From Limonium bicolor (taxonomy: Eukaryota; Streptophyta; Magnoliopsida; Caryophyllales; Plumbaginaceae): a stretch of 64,000 bases of DNA. This document shows, piece by piece, positions 45,901 to 57,207 of this stretch. Position 1 is the first letter of the stretch. The number at the start of each line of letters is the position of its first letter. The notes below the pieces were generated by a model. It did not search any database and was not told where the DNA came from. It saw only the letters and a list, made by a program, of their open reading frames with translations. Location of the stretch: assembly GCA_023374045.1 (NCBI GenBank), contig CM041780.1:94273005-94337004 (forward strand), in the 5' to 3' direction. The position numbers were made by a program, and so were the translations under genes.

Positions 45901-48386
45901 ATAAGTGTTTAAGTGTTAAGAATAACATTTAATAAAGTTTTGGGACTATTTTGTGATTATTGGGAAGTTTGGTATATTACCGAAAATATAAATGATTTTA
46001 TGGGTATAATGAAGTATTAATTAAGAAATTAAGTCTTGGTCAAAGTGTTGACCAAAAACTTTGGGTTAAAATGGTTTGACATAAAATATTAAGTTTATAA
46101 AAGTTTTGGGGGTGAATATGTAATTTATGGAAGTATATATGGAAGATAGAATTAGTATGGGGCAGAAATGTAATTAAAGAAAAGATATGGGCTGTTTCGG
46201 TTATTTAAGAATAAAATATTTAAACTAGATTATAAGTTAATATGTAACTTATATAAAGTTTTGGGTTAAAAGTGTTAATAAAGAAAACTATATGAATAAA
46301 CCGAAAAGCTTATGAGCTTAATTAGTAATTATAAAAAATGGGTGGTATTAATTTGTACTACCAAAATAATAAGAGTATTTGGTGAATTGTAAAGATAAGG
46401 TGGTTAATTAATATTTGCAAAGGTTAATGTGGGTAAATAATGAATTATAAAAGTTATAAGGTTATTTGGCAATTTATAGAAGTTAATATAATTGTTTTAC
46501 AATTTTCGAAATTTATAAGGGTATTTAATAAATTATAAAAGTATATGGATATTTGTTAAGTTGTAAAAGTTAACGGGATCAATAATGACTACCGGAATAT
46601 TATATGTTGTGATTTAGTAATTTATTAAGTTGTTGGGTATAATATATAAATACCGAGTTAATAAGATTGGTTTGTAATTTAATAAGGCAAGGAAGTGAAA
46701 CTAGGTAATATGATGTATTGGGGTATATTAAGGAATATAATATAAAGTTTATAAAATAATTTTGGTTATAGTAAAAATGACCAAGGGATATAATATAAAT
46801 GATAAGTGGAAATAATTATAAGTATATATTAATAAGGTAAAGATGTACCGTATAAATGATAATTCATTATCACATGTGAGCTTCACATAAAATAATGAAC
46901 TGCTAGGTTATCTAGAACCGCTGTTAAAATAACAGGGAAAATAAATAACATACAGAGTTATTATACGACGAGTATAAACACTACAGTGACAGTACTGTAA
47001 TATTTTAAGAATAGTTATATTAATATTACCCGGTATTGCATGTTTAAATAACAGTGTACGGAAAGGAACTACTAAACGGGAAGTTGTCAGGCTAGCAGTT
47101 TCTTGTTGAACGGTATGTTAATTGTGTGGTCTGAATGTCCTAAGGATTATCCTAAGGTCCGGACATTGTGTGTTTAAATGTTTAAGAAGATATCTATGAT
47201 TTTATGTGAATGATATTGTATGTGGGATTGCCCAAACTGTTGCGTTGTATTTTATGCGCGAATGTCTTGCGACTAAAGTTTGTACATCTAAACTGGAAAA
47301 AAAAGACTAACTGACCTTTAGGTATTACTGAACCTAACAAGGGTCAAATGTGATAGTCTTATTTCGAGTATTGGTTATTATGTCACTGACAAAAGGGCTA
47401 ACTTATACAGAGAGGAATCCAGATCGTTTCGACTTTCTGGTTGCGCATTGTGATCACTATGAGAGACTCAAGAAGGGAGTCACTCCAAATCCATCAGCCA
47501 CATTCGGGGATGGCGGAATGCACTGCCGTTGTTGCACAGTTTCGACCGGATCGGTCATTACATATTTTATCCAGGGCCATAAGGTCTACTGGTAACGGTT
47601 CCTTTGGAACCCAGTGGGACACCTGTCCATTTCACAGGTTATTAAGGTTTGTCTTATCATGACACTTGAGATGGAAATTAATGGAAAGGTTAAATGATTG
47701 GTTAAAGGTTAAGAGCCAAGTGACTAACTAACAAGTGCAGTTTAATACGTGTATCTCGTTTGATTATTGTTGTGGCTTACTAATGTGTGATTATTTTTTA
47801 TTGTTGTGTGGTTATTGTTGTGTGATTATTGATGTTGTGTACTATTGTACACTGGCATTTACAGGTGGATTGTTATGTGTGTTAAGTGTTTACAGTTGTT
47901 ACTGTTATTATTGTAAACCGGTATTTCATGTAAAGAATCTAATATCAAGATGGCTAAAATGACTTAAGGAGTCTAGAAGACTTAGGACTACATTTAGCAT
48001 ACCAGCATAGTTTGCTGAGCCCTTCATTGGGCCAAACATTTCAGGTCTCTGAAGAATACACAAGCCGGAGTGCGGGGAACAGGGTAGCCGCTGTGTTTTT
48101 ATAAAACACTTGTGGATTTGTTATGTATTATATTTTGGAGTTTCTTTTATTTCAGTTAGTTGCTCATTTAGTTGGATTTGGTTTGTAATAAGTAGAGTGC
48201 TCAGTATCTGTTCATCACACAGCGTGTGGAAGTTGTAATGTTGGAAGAGTAAGGATGCCTTGTTACTCACAAGGGTGAGTGACGGCGTGTAACACCAAGG
48301 ATAGTTAGTTTTATTTTCCGCTGCGATTGCTATTTATTATGCTACGAGTTATGACGTCATTACAGGTTAAGATTAGGGGTGTTACA
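42907..48386 (+). mobile_element. Solo LTR, 5.48 kb, Tekay-like ends
   Basis: Starts TGAAATACCCCTAA and ends TTAGGGGTGTTACA. These form a 14-bp inverted repeat with two mismatches and match the ends of the other long LTRs. It is flanked by TCAGG (42902-42906) and TCAAG (48387-48391), a duplication with one change. No primer site, PPT or coding domain lies inside, so it is best read as the product of LTR-LTR recombination. Apart from the hairpin repeat it is AT-rich DNA without recognisable genes; the ORF at 47350-47595 has no known motif. Confidence 0.8.
43935..44625 (+). repeat. Diverged hairpin repeat of about 135 bp in the solo LTR
   Basis: Five units, near 43935, 44069, 44225, 44349 and 44530. 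Each has a TGGAGC...GCTCCA or ACTCC-type inverted repeat followed by CACCTGCA and then an A-rich stretch. The units are strongly diverged. Confidence 0.6.
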
Positions 48387-48686
48387 TCAAGGCCCAACAC
48401 ATTCCATTCCGGCCCAAGGGATCATTCTAGTCTAGGTAGACCTCTTCATGACCCTAACCCAAAACCCTAGAGCTAGGTGACCTCTTAGGCCCAATCAAAA
48501 GCCATCTGTTCAGATTTTCAGTCCAATTCCATTTTTTCATAGTCTGAAAGATACTTCCTCCCAAACACCCTCATTTTCTGGGTATCCTGGCCCACTTGCT
48601 TTCAGCCTAAGCTTGTTTCGATCTACCTTGTGAAGCGTCGTTCTCACCTTAGTATCTTTCAGCCCACTTTTTCTTGTTAGCTAATT
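48387..48686 (+). mobile_element. Tat/Ogre leader, right part
   Basis: Leader resuming after the solo LTR, rich in GGCCCAA and CCCAA words like the left part. No coding sequence before the gag ATG at 48687. Confidence 0.7.
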
Positions 48687-49985
48687 ATGGACCAGACATC
48701 TTGGAAACAGGCAAGCCCGAATCCAGATATGGCAGAAGGAGGAAATCCGATCAACACGGATGCCCAGTTGGCCGTTGTGCAGCAAAGGTGCAAGGTCTTG
48801 GAGTCCATTGTCGAGGAATTGAGGAGTAAGGCTAATCTCCAGGAGACAAATCAGTACACTCCGGAAAATCTTGCGAATGAAAATATTAACAGTAGTTACA
48901 TCGAGATTGACTCTGTTAGGCCCAAGATCCTCAAAAACGTGTGGGGAAGGATGTTCCTGACAACCAACTAGCTGCAGAGGTCAAAAGGGTTTTTAAAAGG
49001 ATTGAGCGCATAGATAAAGCCAACAAACCAGCTGGTTTCGATTATTTCTCCACGGCGTCGTATCCCGAAGTTGATCTTCCCCTAAAGCTGAAGCTGCCTA
49101 CACTCGCTTTGTACAAAGGTTCCTCGGATCCACAGATTCACTTGGCCATGTTCGACGGGAAATGTCCATCTGGGGGCTCAACGACATGCAAAAAGCCAAA
49201 GTTTTCGCACGCTATCTAGACGAGACTCCTCAGCGTTGGTATCTCACTCAGAAGATGAATACCAAAAACGTACGAGGAGGTTTGCGAGGCTTTCCTAAAT
49301 TATTTCGAGTATGCTAAGAACCTCGAGGTCACCAGAATCGATCTGGCAGGAACTCGACAGAAAGACGGTGAGTCCATGTCTGACTTCATCAAGCGTTGGA
49401 GGTGAAAGGCTGCAGCCATGCCTACCAGAATGGACGAGCAGGAGCAAATCCGCATGATAACTGAGAACATGCGAAAACAACACAACCATGAGCTAAAATT
49501 ATGTACTTTCCGAGTTTGGACATGTTGATGGGACAAGTCGGTATTCTAGAGGAAAGGATTCATAAGGAAGGTTTGGAGCTCGAGTGCTCAAGAAACTTCG
49601 GCAGCGGCTCCAAATTATCTAAGTCAGGACCAGAAAAGGCTTATCTTCAAAAAGTAGCTTGCGCTCAAAGCAGTTTCCAGAAGTGAATGTGGCTCAACGG
49701 CCTAGAGCTCCGCATCAAAACTTTAGGACGGTACCCTTACCACGCCGAGACTCATCGCAAAGGGAATTCACCAACATTGGCCGAGCACCAAGTCAGGCGT
49801 TTGAAGAACTTCAGAAGAGAAACTTGCTACAGCCCTTGGGCCCTCGGCCAGGAACCACTCATTTGGGGAGGCATCTTAATCAATTCTGCCACTACCATCA
49901 GTTGCCTGGCCATTATGCTGACAATTGACGAGCATTGAAGCACAAGATTCAAGACCTCCTCGAGCAAGGAGTCCAATTTTTCTAA
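48687..49985 (+). pseudogene. gag: Tat/Ogre-like gag, frameshifted
   Basis: The start is the ATG at 48687. The first frame (to 48971) is followed by a +1-type shift near 48940-48960. The 48941-49219 frame carries LPTLALYKGSSDPQIHLAMF, the Tat-lineage gag domain start. Further shifts near 49165 and 49270, a TGA at 49404 inside the FIKRW segment, and another shift near 49500 break the gene. Near the end CHYHQLPGHYAD is followed by a TGA at 49926 where the family's third zinc-knuckle Cys would fall, then LKHKIQDLLEQG and the natural-looking stop at 49983. Gag would form the particle; this copy cannot be translated intact. Confidence 0.85.
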
Positions 49986-51460
49986 GTATGCAGATCGTTT
50001 TATTTATGTTTTCTTGCATCTTCAAATTTTCCTAGTAGCTTATTTTCTTAGTTAGTTTTCAGTCACCTCAGATCGTAATCTTTACGTTTCTTTCATGATT
50101 CATGAATAAAATCATAGTTCCATTTTCACAATTTCTGTACAAACCATTTTTTTATTCATTCATTAAAGGAAAAAAAACAAAAATGTTTCTCAAGGAAGGG
50201 ATCACGGAGTAATCATTTCCCGACTATGGAACAAAACGATTTGTCTGTGTTTCTAAAAGTTGGACATGCCACATTAAGCACCACAGCTCACCCCTAAGCT
50301 TCTAAAATAACCCACGAAGCGGTTCCAAATCCACATCTTTTTAGTGTTGTCATAAACCCCAGGTCAATACTGGGGGCAATCTGAGTTCAGGATCGTCATC
50401 TTTATCTTTCGTTTAGGCGTGTGAACTAGTCTCTAAGTGAAATTCACGAGAGTGTCTTGAGTGGAAAAACCATGAGTGAACGAGCGTGTCATTTTTACAC
50501 GACTCCGGTGAGACCTCATACAAGGGAAAAGGTAAATGGCATAATTCCGACCGAAGGAGATAATTTGTAAATTTACTCTTAGACCTGCGAAAAGTAACAA
50601 GGAACGGATACACAACTATCAGGGATGACGAACAGCACCTAGGTACAGCACCACATAGCTAAAAGCTTGTAAACCCTGTCATTAAACCCTAGGCACCCCC
50701 ACTGAGCCTTTCATATATCCCTTTTCGATATTATGAGCTCCACAAAATAACCCAGCCAATGATGAATGTCCGACCGGTGACCAAAAGAAGCAAAGAGCCC
50801 GACTCTCAGATAACATTCTCATCAGTCCAAAGAAGCAATGCCGCTATCAGCATGACGAAGCGATCCGCAAATGGTCCCAGAGTGACACAGGATCAAAAGA
50901 GCTCACATCAAAACAGCTCTCGAAGCCCAAAATTGGGAAACACAAGAACCCCAAAGGCAAAGTCAATAAAGGATAAAACAAAAAGGCAAACCCTAACTGC
51001 CTTGAAGAAATCCAAATGACGAAAAGAGAAATGGTGTAAAGGACAACTTCAAAAGTCCAAGTCCAGAAGCTCGAAAACAACGTCAACATGAATAGTTAGA
51101 CGACTTCAAGACAAGGAAGATGAATCTGAGAGAAGACACAAGCTGTAGCTTTGGTCACCCATTTAAGCTCCACATACCTCAAATATCCCTCCACGATCCC
51201 GTCGTCTTTCATCACACCCTATGGCCACGTTATAAGCTTTAAAGACTTCCGACTTGATAGTTGTGTGTCTAATCACGTGAAAGTAACAGATCGAATGCGT
51301 AAATCCACCAAATGTCAAATTCAATGGTCTAGAAGTTGTGACCGTGAACAGAAAACAAGTACAAGCATCAAACACGCTAAGTGTAGGCTAGGAAGCACCA
51401 CATCGAAATATAAGCCGTGACCCTGTGAGGACGAGACCCGTTCGCGCGCTTAATCAAAGA

Positions 51461-51562
51461 AATACTGGGGGCAGTCGATCGTTTCGATCGATTGCCATGA
51501 ACTCTAGCTCAGATTGTCCTAAGGAAAAATACTGGGGGCAATTGTTGGTTCCAACAATTGCC
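51461..51562 (+). repeat. Two PPT-like plus hairpin modules
   Basis: AATACTGGGGGCA is followed by a 12-bp hairpin twice: 51470-51496 (one G-T pair, loop TTT) and 51537-51562 (perfect arms GGCAATTGTTGG and CCAACAATTGCC, loop TT). Confidence 0.82.
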
Positions 51563-51902
51563 ATGTCAACACTAATTAAAACTCAAAGCTTGAGCACCAC
51601 CATCCCACCACGGGCACATATAAGCCCTTACCACCACACACACACTCCCAAGCCCGTTATTGGCCTTACCTCCACAAAAACATCAGGCCCGTCATAACCC
51701 TGACCACCATCCAAAATCACAGCCTAATCCCAGGTCTATCACAAATCCTGAACACCGGAAAAAGCCTCTAACACCACAACAAACCACCACACACTTCCAC
51801 CAATGACATGTTCATTTTTTTTCAAGAAACAATTGCAGATATGAAATTTTTAGTCAGGAAATGATCATTTCACTTTCCTTTTTCAGCAGAGTCTTTCTCA
51901 AG

Positions 51903-52096
51903 CATTGCCATGTTTGGCACATTTTTCAACAGTTCCTTGTTTTGGGCAAGCTTCCAACAAACGCTCTAGTTGCATTTTACATAACACCTCAACATTGCTA
52001 TGTTTGGCACCTTTTCCAACAATTTCCTGTTTTGAATGAGTATCTTTCATGTATTTTGATTGCATACATCTTATCATCATTGCCATGTTTGGCACT
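51903..52096 (+). repeat. CATTGCCATGTTTGGCAC tandem repeat
   Basis: Three diverged units of roughly 90 bp spacing (51903, 51993, 52078), each with 'TTTTCAACA.TTCCT' sequence after the first two. Confidence 0.75.
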
Positions 52097-52149
52097 CCAG
52101 TAATCAGTTTTCACCATTTGCACGAGACCATTATCTTTCTAACTTATTT

Positions 52150-52440
52150 TTAGTTCGAGACCCAAAGTCTGTGCGAGGCCCTGCAGTTTCCTCATTCAGT
52201 ACGCGACCTAGCATCTTCATTCAGTTCGAGACCTAGAATCAGTGCGAGATCCAGTTTTCTTCATCCATTTAGTACGAGACTTCAGTGCGAGACCCATCTT
52301 ATTCATCAGTGCGAGACCCACCATCTTCAGTGCGAGACCATACATTTCATCAGTGTGAGACCGAGCGTCATCATCTAGTGCGAGACCAGTACGAGACCTA
52401 GTATCATCTTCAGTGCGAGACAAGTACGAGACAGAGCGTG
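52150..52440 (+). repeat. CAGTGCGAGACC short tandem array
   Basis: At least 14 copies of GTGCGAGACC or GTACGAGACC with CATC/TTCA-rich spacers. The unit length is irregular (14-35 bp). Confidence 0.85.
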
Positions 52441-52445
52441 ATCTA

Positions 52446-52586
52446 AGTTGGCAGGGCAGAGGCAATAAGTCCCCATCTTCATGTCAACTTCTTGGGAGAA
52501 ACAACTAGTGGGCAGTGGCAATAAGTCCCCTTGGTGATCTAGAAGTTATCCCAGCACCCAGTTGGTGGGCAGAGGCAATAAGTCCC
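52446..52586 (+). repeat. GGCAGAGGCAATAAGTCCCC tandem repeat
   Basis: Three copies, starting near 52452, 52512 and 52567, with spacing of 55-60 bp. Confidence 0.85.
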
Positions 52587-52739
52587 CATAGTATACCAAC
52601 CAGGAGCATTGGAACGGGTTTCGGTCCCTAGAAGCATCCGAGCATCATCAGCATACCATCATGTCATCTTCATCAGCATCATTAGCATCGCTAGCATTTC
52701 AGTATTCTTGCATTTGCATACCACCCAGTTTTCACATCC

Positions 52740-52955
52740 TAGGTAGTCAACGCCTTAGAATAGCTTGACATCATTTCATTTATTACAGGTAGTCAACGCC
52801 TTAGAATCGCTTAACATTGCATTATTCATTTTCGTCACCTAGGTAGTCAGCGCCTTAGAATAGCTTGACACATTTTTCACTTATAGGTAGTCACGCCTTA
52901 GAATAGCTCGACGACGTTTATTGCTTAGGTAGTCAGCGCCTCCGAATAGCAGGAC
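52740..52955 (+). repeat. AGGTAGTCAACGCCTTAGAATAG tandem repeat
   Basis: Five units of about 40-60 bp spacing, near 52741, 52788, 52850, 52885 and 52926. It lies directly before the 3' end of the element. Confidence 0.85.
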
Positions 52956-53061
52956 TTAGTCAACTCGGTTTTTGACAACATGGAGGATTTTGTGGAATCC
53001 AAATTTTGGGGCATCACTCAAGCATCAACCAGACTTTTCACATCCATTACAAAGTCTAGTT

Positions 53062-53075
53062 GACGAGGGGCAATC
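53062..53075 (+). other. Polypurine tract of the Tat/Ogre-like element
   Basis: GACGAGGGGCAATC lies immediately before the 3' LTR start TGTTATACCC. The GGGGCAATC part recurs in the 3' region at 50373 and nearly at 51467 and 51535. Confidence 0.75.
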
Positions 53076-54848
53076 TGTTATACCCAAAATTTTGACCCCC
53101 CTGGTTAGGGTCTATGAGGTTTTGGTGTTGCGAGGGGCATTCAATCAAGTAATGAGAGATTCCGGCTCGATCGGCGCATTCCAGGGCATGGGGAGCAGTT
53201 TCGTCATTGTCAGGGGCGTTTTCGTAATTTTTAAAGCACCCGAGACCTCCTATAGGCTTTCTCTCTCCTCCAAAGGATGCTCAAATCAACTCGAAATGCT
53301 TTGAAATTTTACCCATGATATAGGATGACATTTTAAGCATAATGGCGTTGGAATTTTGATTTTTCGAATTTCTAATAATTTTCTAACAATTTCTGACTGA
53401 ATCTGACGAGAAATTCAATTTAAAAATATTCCAACATTTAAAAAATCCGATTCGACTTCAGAAATTCATAATTGTCATCCTTGACATGTGGTTAAAATTT
53501 CACAGCAAATTACTTTGGGAAGTCACTTAATTAAAATATCAAAAAATCTTACTTTTACTAGATTTTCTTTATCTTTAAGAAAGTCTATATAAATGATAGG
53601 TTTTTTTTGATAAAATCAGAATCTCATATGCTCAAGAACCCTAGGAAGTCAGAAAACACAGCCTCCTCTCTCTCTCTCTCACGTTTTCCAATACCCGGCC
53701 ACCCGAATCATACCGAAAATCCCCTGAAATCTCCATCTAAACACGTTTTCCAATCCCCAAAGCACCAATAATCATCAAAACCCCCACAAAAACATCACCA
53801 AAACGTGAAGAACAGCAAGAACAACCAACAACCAGAAGCTGGTTCGAAATCCTTTCGGGTCTGCCATCAACGGAGCACTCGACGAATCCCGGTGTGAAGA
53901 ATCATCGTGAATCCAAAGGTAAAACAGGTAGAAATTTCACTTTCCTAACTCCCCACGATATTATTAGTCTTGCCTCAAATTTGGGCTTAAACTAACTCTT
54001 TTTCGTTCTGTATTGCTGATTGTTTTAGCTACTGCCTTGTTACTTGTTTGCTAAGTTTCGTATTGATTTTGATGTCAAATTGAGTTCTTTCAGTTACTAA
54101 CGTGTTTAAAATCTTTCAGGCTACACACCCTAAAATTTGAGCTCAAAACACCCTCGGGAACCATCGAAAACCCACTGTCCGCGGGTTATCCGTGACCTCG
54201 GACTCATTGTACGGGACCACGGACACCCACAGACGGTGCAGGATTTTGTATTTTTCAAATTTTCAAATTTTAGGGTTCTGTCAATACATGTCCAGGCCCA
54301 CGGACACCCTGTCCGTGGCCCCGAACTTTCCAAGTTTGCGTTTTCATTTTAGTTCTGTTTTCGAAATCACTTATTCAACTAGGGTCTGTGGCCTCGGACA
54401 TTAGGTCCGTGGCTACGGACGAAATAAAATTGACCTAATTCTGCCTCCGAAACCCTAGTTTAGGTAACTTTCAATTTCACTTTAATTTTCTGTCAAAAAA
54501 CGTTAAAAAATAAAAAAACAGAAGCGCGCACCTAGGTTAAAAACAACTTTGTAGAAAGCCGTAAATAAACCAAGTAGAGGAAAAACGACCTAGGAAGGGT
54601 AATGAAAGTAATTTGAACCCTAATTAAGTCGAATATTAAGCCCCCGAACCCAAACTCTACCTTCCTAATTTACTCTAGGTTAAAATTAGGTGGCGACTCA
54701 TAATAGGTTCCAGTGAGCTAGCTTAGGTTTTAATAATTATTGTTTTATGACATAGTTGTTAATCTTAGGTTATAAGTGGACCTAAAACCCGATTAGATCA
54801 TAATCAGCTTCAATCAACATAGGATAGGGTTTAAAATCGAGGCTCACA
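53076..54848 (+). mobile_element. Tat/Ogre-like 3' LTR
   Basis: Matches 40191-41996 throughout, with small indels, a shorter CT tract and a deletion in the GTCCG cluster. It is followed by ACTAC. Confidence 0.93.
54177..54421 (+). repeat. GTCCGTGG/CCACGGAC cluster in the Tat/Ogre 3' LTR
   Basis: Copy of 41302-41569. It has lost a segment of about 20 bp (one GTCCGTG unit) and carries changes that break GTCCG words, for example GTACGGG and GTCTGTGG. Confidence 0.85.
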
Positions 54849-54853
54849 ACTAC

Positions 54854-57207
54854 AAGTGTTAGTATTTTAAGAATTGTGTAATGCTTGAGGAAGATCTTCA
54901 ATGGGTGATTTAAGGAGTTTAATGAAGTCTTAAGGTGTGTTTGTGGTGCCCAAATGAGGTTAGAACATACTAGGATACATGAGGTGAAGTTTGGAGTCAA
55001 ATAGGAATTTAGAAACAAAGGTCTGGAGCCGACCGACCTTAGGGACCGGACCTGCAAGGTCGGTCAAGCTCAGTTTACACTACCGGGAAGAGTTTCTGGA
55101 ATGGACCGACCTTGGGGACCGGACTTGCAAGGTCGGTCGGGCTTGTATTTTGGGTATGAATTGAGTCCCTGGAATCGACCGAACTTGGGACCGAACTTGC
55201 CAAGATCGGTCGGGCCTGAGTTTTCAAAGGGGAAAAAACTCTCGGGAATAGACCGACCTTGTGGACCGAACTTGCAAGGTCAGTCGGAGTAGAATTTTTG
55301 ACGGTAATATGTTCTGGAATGGACCGACCTTGTGTAAGGTCGGTCGGTAAGGTCGGTCGGACCAAAAACATTGTTTAAGGTTATAGGATGATGGGGGTTA
55401 TTAAGTATGATGTTATAAGATTGTTAATGACATGTTAAGTGAGTTATAATGACAATTTAGTGGGGGAAGTTGTATTAAATGAAAAAGTAAAACAGTTAAA
55501 ATGTGAAGTTATTTAACTAGTTAACGGGGATAAGTTATGAGCATTAGACTTTAAACAATCATGTTACCCCGATGTTAATAAAAGTAAATGTAATGTTACC
55601 AGTTGTTCAAAGATGTTACGAGGAACATGTGATGGCACATTAGAGTGAAACCCCGGTGACAGGTATGGTTTTCTTGCAACCTGTGTCCTACCGGATTACA
55701 CCGGCTTGTATGCCAATGTGTTTTTCTGTATGTTTGCCACTTTGTAAGATAAAACATGTAATGAGTTTATAGTAATTCATTTATGTGGTGTGTTCAATTC
55801 CGATACCATTTAACCTCGAAAGTGTTAAACCTTAGCTAACTGTGTCTAGGATCACATGAGAGTTTGGTATTCGGATTTAACGACCCGAACATGGGACGTT
55901 CTAACCACGGCTATGCGTGAGTTAATTGTGTGATGTTTGTGTGAATGTGTGGACCTCCCCTGTGTGTCTAACCCAGTTGAAATACCTTTTGGTGTGTGGA
56001 CGTGATGGATTCCACAGTGGGGCTCTAACTATTTATCTACAATAAATATGTACTAACGGGGGTGAGGAATCCGGTTAGGCCGGTCGCGCGTTGTTTGGGA
56101 GTGGGTATCCTTTTTAGCCTTATCCTCCTCTCTGTTATGGTTGTTTCCCTCACGGGTTACAATCTCCCATTAGCTTACTCCAAAGCTTAGCTATTCTGAC
56201 GTATGATCGGTTTAGGGGGACATGTGTTTATGTGGTGTGTTCGGGTCACCATATCCGAACCATCTTAACTTAAGTTACTCGTCTGACTATTAGGACGGTA
56301 ATGAGTGTTGTATAATGAGTTTATCATGAGGGTGACATCATTCTCTAGGCTCACAAGTGAATTAACTATGTTTGGGTCGGTTCCTAAGAGAACCGTTCCC
56401 GTTATGTTATGTGTTATTATTGTACTGCAATTCCCATTGCGATGTTATGTTATGTGCACGTTGAAACGTGAAAAGTGTTGTTATGTGGTGTATGTGGATC
56501 ATGATATGAATCCCAGTTTATAAAAGAGACGTTTAAGGATAACCCGATTAATGGGTAAGTATCGTCTATTAAGGAAGTAGCTCCATTAGAGGAGAAACAC
56601 TCTAAGGTTAAGGAAAACAAGGAGTGATTTGTTAAGTGTAAATGCGTTGGCTGTTTTGTTGAGCCCAACGTGGTGGAATGTTATGTGTTGTGTGTTGATA
56701 GTTTACATGCATGATTCAAATATAATCAACCGCATGCTAAGATGACAATTAGTTATGCGTGGCCCGGTAGCATGTGGGATGCGGGATTACCATACCAGCA
56801 AAGGTGCTGAGCCCCTGGGGGGCACCCTTTCTCTTCTTTTCCTATTTCAGGTACAAGAGCTGAAAGCCGTTCGAGAGTAGGACGGGGTAGTCGTTTGTAC
56901 ATGGGTAATCATTTAAGTTGTATGGTACAGTAGGTGTAGTAAGACCGAAATTGTTATCGGCATTAGCTTGTGAATACTCGGTATAGTTGGAGGCTATGTG
57001 TATGTTTTTGTTGTTAATGGAAAGGGATAGTAATGTTTAGTCGCTCGGGAATCTAGTCCATCAGACCGATACAATGTATGTGTAATAGCCTTGTTAGCCA
57101 CGTGGGTGGTTAACGGCGTGTTGTACACCAACGAGTTAAGTAATGTGATGAAGTATGTTTGCCGCTGCAGTTTATTGTTAAGTGTGTTAATTGGATGGGG
57201 TGTTACA
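54854..57207 (+). mobile_element. LTR3, second part
   Basis: Resumes the LTR2-like sequence after the Tat/Ogre insertion (54854 corresponds to LTR2 20575) and ends GGGGTGTTACA at 57207. It includes the hairpin cluster copy at 55030-55361. Non-coding. Confidence 0.9.
55030..55361 (+). repeat. GACCGACCTTG hairpin cluster in LTR3
   Basis: Copy of 20750-21071. One unit is more complete here, with an extra GGACCGAACTTG half at about 55184-55200 that is missing in LTR2. Confidence 0.85.

Larger units (their letters stand above)
49986..53061 (+). mobile_element. Tat/Ogre 3' region without pol, repeat-rich
   Basis: About 3 kb. 49986-51420 shows no recognisable coding motif, only one ACTGGGGGCAAT word at 50369. 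51460-52960 is made of several separate short tandem-repeat arrays. Tat-lineage elements are known for hypervariable, tandem-repeat-rich 3' untranslated regions. Confidence 0.75.
40191..54848 (+). mobile_element. Tat/Ogre-like element lacking pol
   Basis: LTRs at 40191-41996 and 53076-54848, a tRNA-Arg-like primer site at 42000, a decayed gag, repeats in the 3' region, a PPT and a perfect duplication ACTAC (40186-40190 and 54849-54853). No protease, RT, RNase H or integrase motif is found between gag (ends about 49985) and the 3' LTR, so it is non-autonomous. A 5.48 kb solo LTR has inserted into its leader. Confidence 0.9.
18330..57207 (+). mobile_element. LTR2-internal-LTR3 element, LARD-like, expanded by nested insertions
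   Basis: Parts in order: LTR2 (18330-22916), primer site (22922), internal DNA (22917-23028 and 33211-38194), PPT (38181-38194), LTR3 (38195-40190 and 54854-57207). Removing the Athila-like and Tat/Ogre-like insertions leaves about 14 kb. LTR2 and LTR3 are nearly identical by eye. The flanks (ACTAT before, ACAAC after) are not a clean duplication. No gag or pol is seen, so I infer a non-autonomous element with chromovirus-like ends. Confidence 0.75.

Noticed and set aside
42907..48386. A complete retrotransposon rather than a solo LTR
   Set aside because: No primer-binding site, PPT, paired LTR or Gag-Pol motif lies between the ends, while the flanking TCAGG/TCAAG fits a single LTR unit.
51903..52955. 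CRISPR-like regularly spaced repeats
   Set aside because: Spacing is irregular, units drift, the context is a plant retrotransposon and there are no cas genes.
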